Source: Chrysophaeum taylorii
Lineage: Eukaryota; Sar; Pelagophyceae; Pelagomonadales; Pelagomonadaceae
Direction: 5' to 3'
Assembly: GCA_029834535.1 (NCBI GenBank)
Contig: JAQMWT010000181.1
Location: forward strand, 25,756-89,755
Length of the DNA stretch: 64,000 nt
In this document: positions 62,881 through 64,000 of the stretch, in pieces
Layout: the number at the start of each line of letters is the position of its first letter
How positions within the stretch are numbered: position 1 is the first letter of the stretch
Made by a program: the position numbers and the translations under genes
Notes under the pieces: model-generated
What the model was told of the DNA's origin: nothing
The model's database searches: none
What the model saw: only the letters and a program-made list of their open reading frames with translations

Positions 62881-64000
62881 CCATTGTTGGTCCTGACGAA
62901 TATAAGGTCCAAGAAGCGGACGTTTCCATTGACGAATATAAACTTAAGTGCCTCCACGGTTTGTCGCCTGAAAACAGGCACGCCTACCTCAAGGCCATCG
63001 CCAAGGAACTCCACGACATTATCCGCTTTGGCTGCTTCAAACTTTCTTTACCCGACGGTGTCTCTCGTCCTATTGACAGCAGGATGGTGCTGAAGATTAA
63101 AACAGACTCTGCAGGCAAATACGCTAAGCACAAGGCTCGCCTCGTACTACGTGGCTTCCTAGCATCTCTTGGCGCCGATTTCTTTGGTACCTTCAGCCCC
63201 ATGGCCACCATGACCGCAATCGGGTACTACTAGCTATTGCAGCATACAAGCAATTGCCTGTCTACCATGCAGACGTCCCGAACGCCTTCGTTCAGTCTGA
63301 CATTGATGCCAACGTCTATGTTCAGTTACCAGACGGCATCAAGCTTATCGACCCCGATGACGCTAAGTACAAGGGCCGACGTCTACCGAAACTGCTGAAG
63401 TCACTTATGGACTTCGGCAATCACCATATCCTTGGAACAAAGAGATAGACGGCTTCTTCCGTAGCCTTACAAACGCCTGCATTCGGACTCTTGCCTATAT
63501 GCTCGAGTATCCGCACATGCTAAGTTCGTCGTATGCAGTCTGTCTGTAGACGACATTGTTATTGTGTCCAATGACGACCCTCTTCGTACTGAGTTACAGG
63601 ATGCCCTCCACAAACGGTATGCTGTAGAGCAGTTTGAACCTGTCCATACCCTCCTAGGTATGCGTGTGTGTCGCACATCTGACGGTTCCATTTCTCTGGA
63701 TGTGCAACAACGCTGGATGAACTCTTCGCTGATCACCCAGTCTTGCAGCAATGACCCCGCTTAAATATCCTATGTCATCGTCCTTCAGTATAAAGATGGC
63801 ACTCCCAGCTCTGAAACAGAGTTGTACATCAATTCGCACTTTGCACCCTCCTTGGCAAGCTGGTGTTCATGCAAGTTGCCTGCAGACCTGGACTTCTCGC
63901 AAGCCTGGGCAGATGTTCGCAAAGGTATGCATTGCACCCAGTATGTTAATGCCAATGCTAGAGCATTGCGTCGCACCTCAAGAAGCCGGAAAACCCGCCT
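62881..64000 (+). pseudogene. Reverse transcriptase of E10, incomplete
   Basis: The frame 62961-63233 gives LKAIAKELHDIIRFGCFKL, MVLKIKTDSAGKYAKHKARL and FLASLGADFFGT. After a base loss near 63225 it goes on with ADVPNAFVQSD, and after another near 63408 through SVDDIVIV (about 63545) and LGMRVCRTSDGS. Several more indels precede the window end. Confidence 0.7.

Larger units (their letters stand above)
59790..64000 (+). mobile_element. E10: Copia-type element, lineage A, plus strand, runs off the window
   Basis: It starts with the same MADLESL-coding stretch at which E9 stops, in opposite orientation, and continues through MTase end, IN, linker and RT to the window end. In places it is nearer to E7 than to E9 (for example around 62030-62120), so it is a separate copy. 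A TAAA-rich insert lies near 59975-60000. Confidence 0.8.

Overview
This window looks like transposon-saturated nuclear DNA of a eukaryote. Every gene I can name belongs to a eukaryotic mobile element: Ty1/Copia LTR retrotransposons, an RLE-type non-LTR retrotransposon, a MULE, a pogo-like DNA transposon, a Helitron helicase remnant and a short SINE-like retroposon. I found no host gene, rRNA or tRNA. The overall character would suit a repeat-rich algal genome (a red alga is my guess), but the sequence alone does not prove the taxon.

Layout. E1 (1-1680, minus) is the 5' part of a Copia element of lineage C. It sits inside E2, a lineage A Copia element (plus) seen in pieces: 1681-2644, 15929-21759 and 25645-25872. 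E2 is interrupted by E3, a lineage B Copia element (2645-15928), whose 3' LTR is itself split by an RLE LINE (10750-15770, minus) that carries a SINE-like insert (13058-13447). E2's 3' LTR is split by a MULE (21760-25644). E4 (25873-30995, plus) is an A-like Copia element split by a pogo-like element (27494-29110). Unassigned DNA and a solo LTR-like piece (30996-32380) follow, then an A fragment, E5 (32381-32770), interrupted by E6 (lineage C, 32771-36795, plus). E7 (lineage A, minus, 36796-45150), a Helitron scrap with a minisatellite (45165-46128) and E8 (lineage A, plus, 46191-49407) come next. At 49441-51019 lies a lineage C 3' ORF containing a second SINE-like copy. E9 (lineage A, minus, 52086-59789) and E10 (lineage A, plus, 59790-64000) are head to head.

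How the Copia elements are built. The order is gag, protease (PR), a C5-cytosine DNA methyltransferase-like domain (MTase), integrase (IN), a linker, reverse transcriptase (RT) and RNase H (RH). Lineages A and C add a 3' ORF with an RG-rich start, a Zn-ribbon-like cysteine set and a coiled coil. The unusual parts are the MTase between PR and IN in all three lineages, the conserved 3' ORF, and a recurring peptide T-x-x-S-L-N-Y at domain borders that looks like the element's own protease cleavage site. In several lineage A copies this site lies in frame just after the pol stop codon and before the 3' ORF.

Most copies are broken. The most intact genes are the E9 RT-RH and 3' ORF, the E6 gag, and the MULE transposase, which becomes one continuous frame if an 80-nt candidate intron is spliced. 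From about 56.4 kb to the end, single-base indels are so frequent, with few substitutions, that sequence quality there should be doubted.
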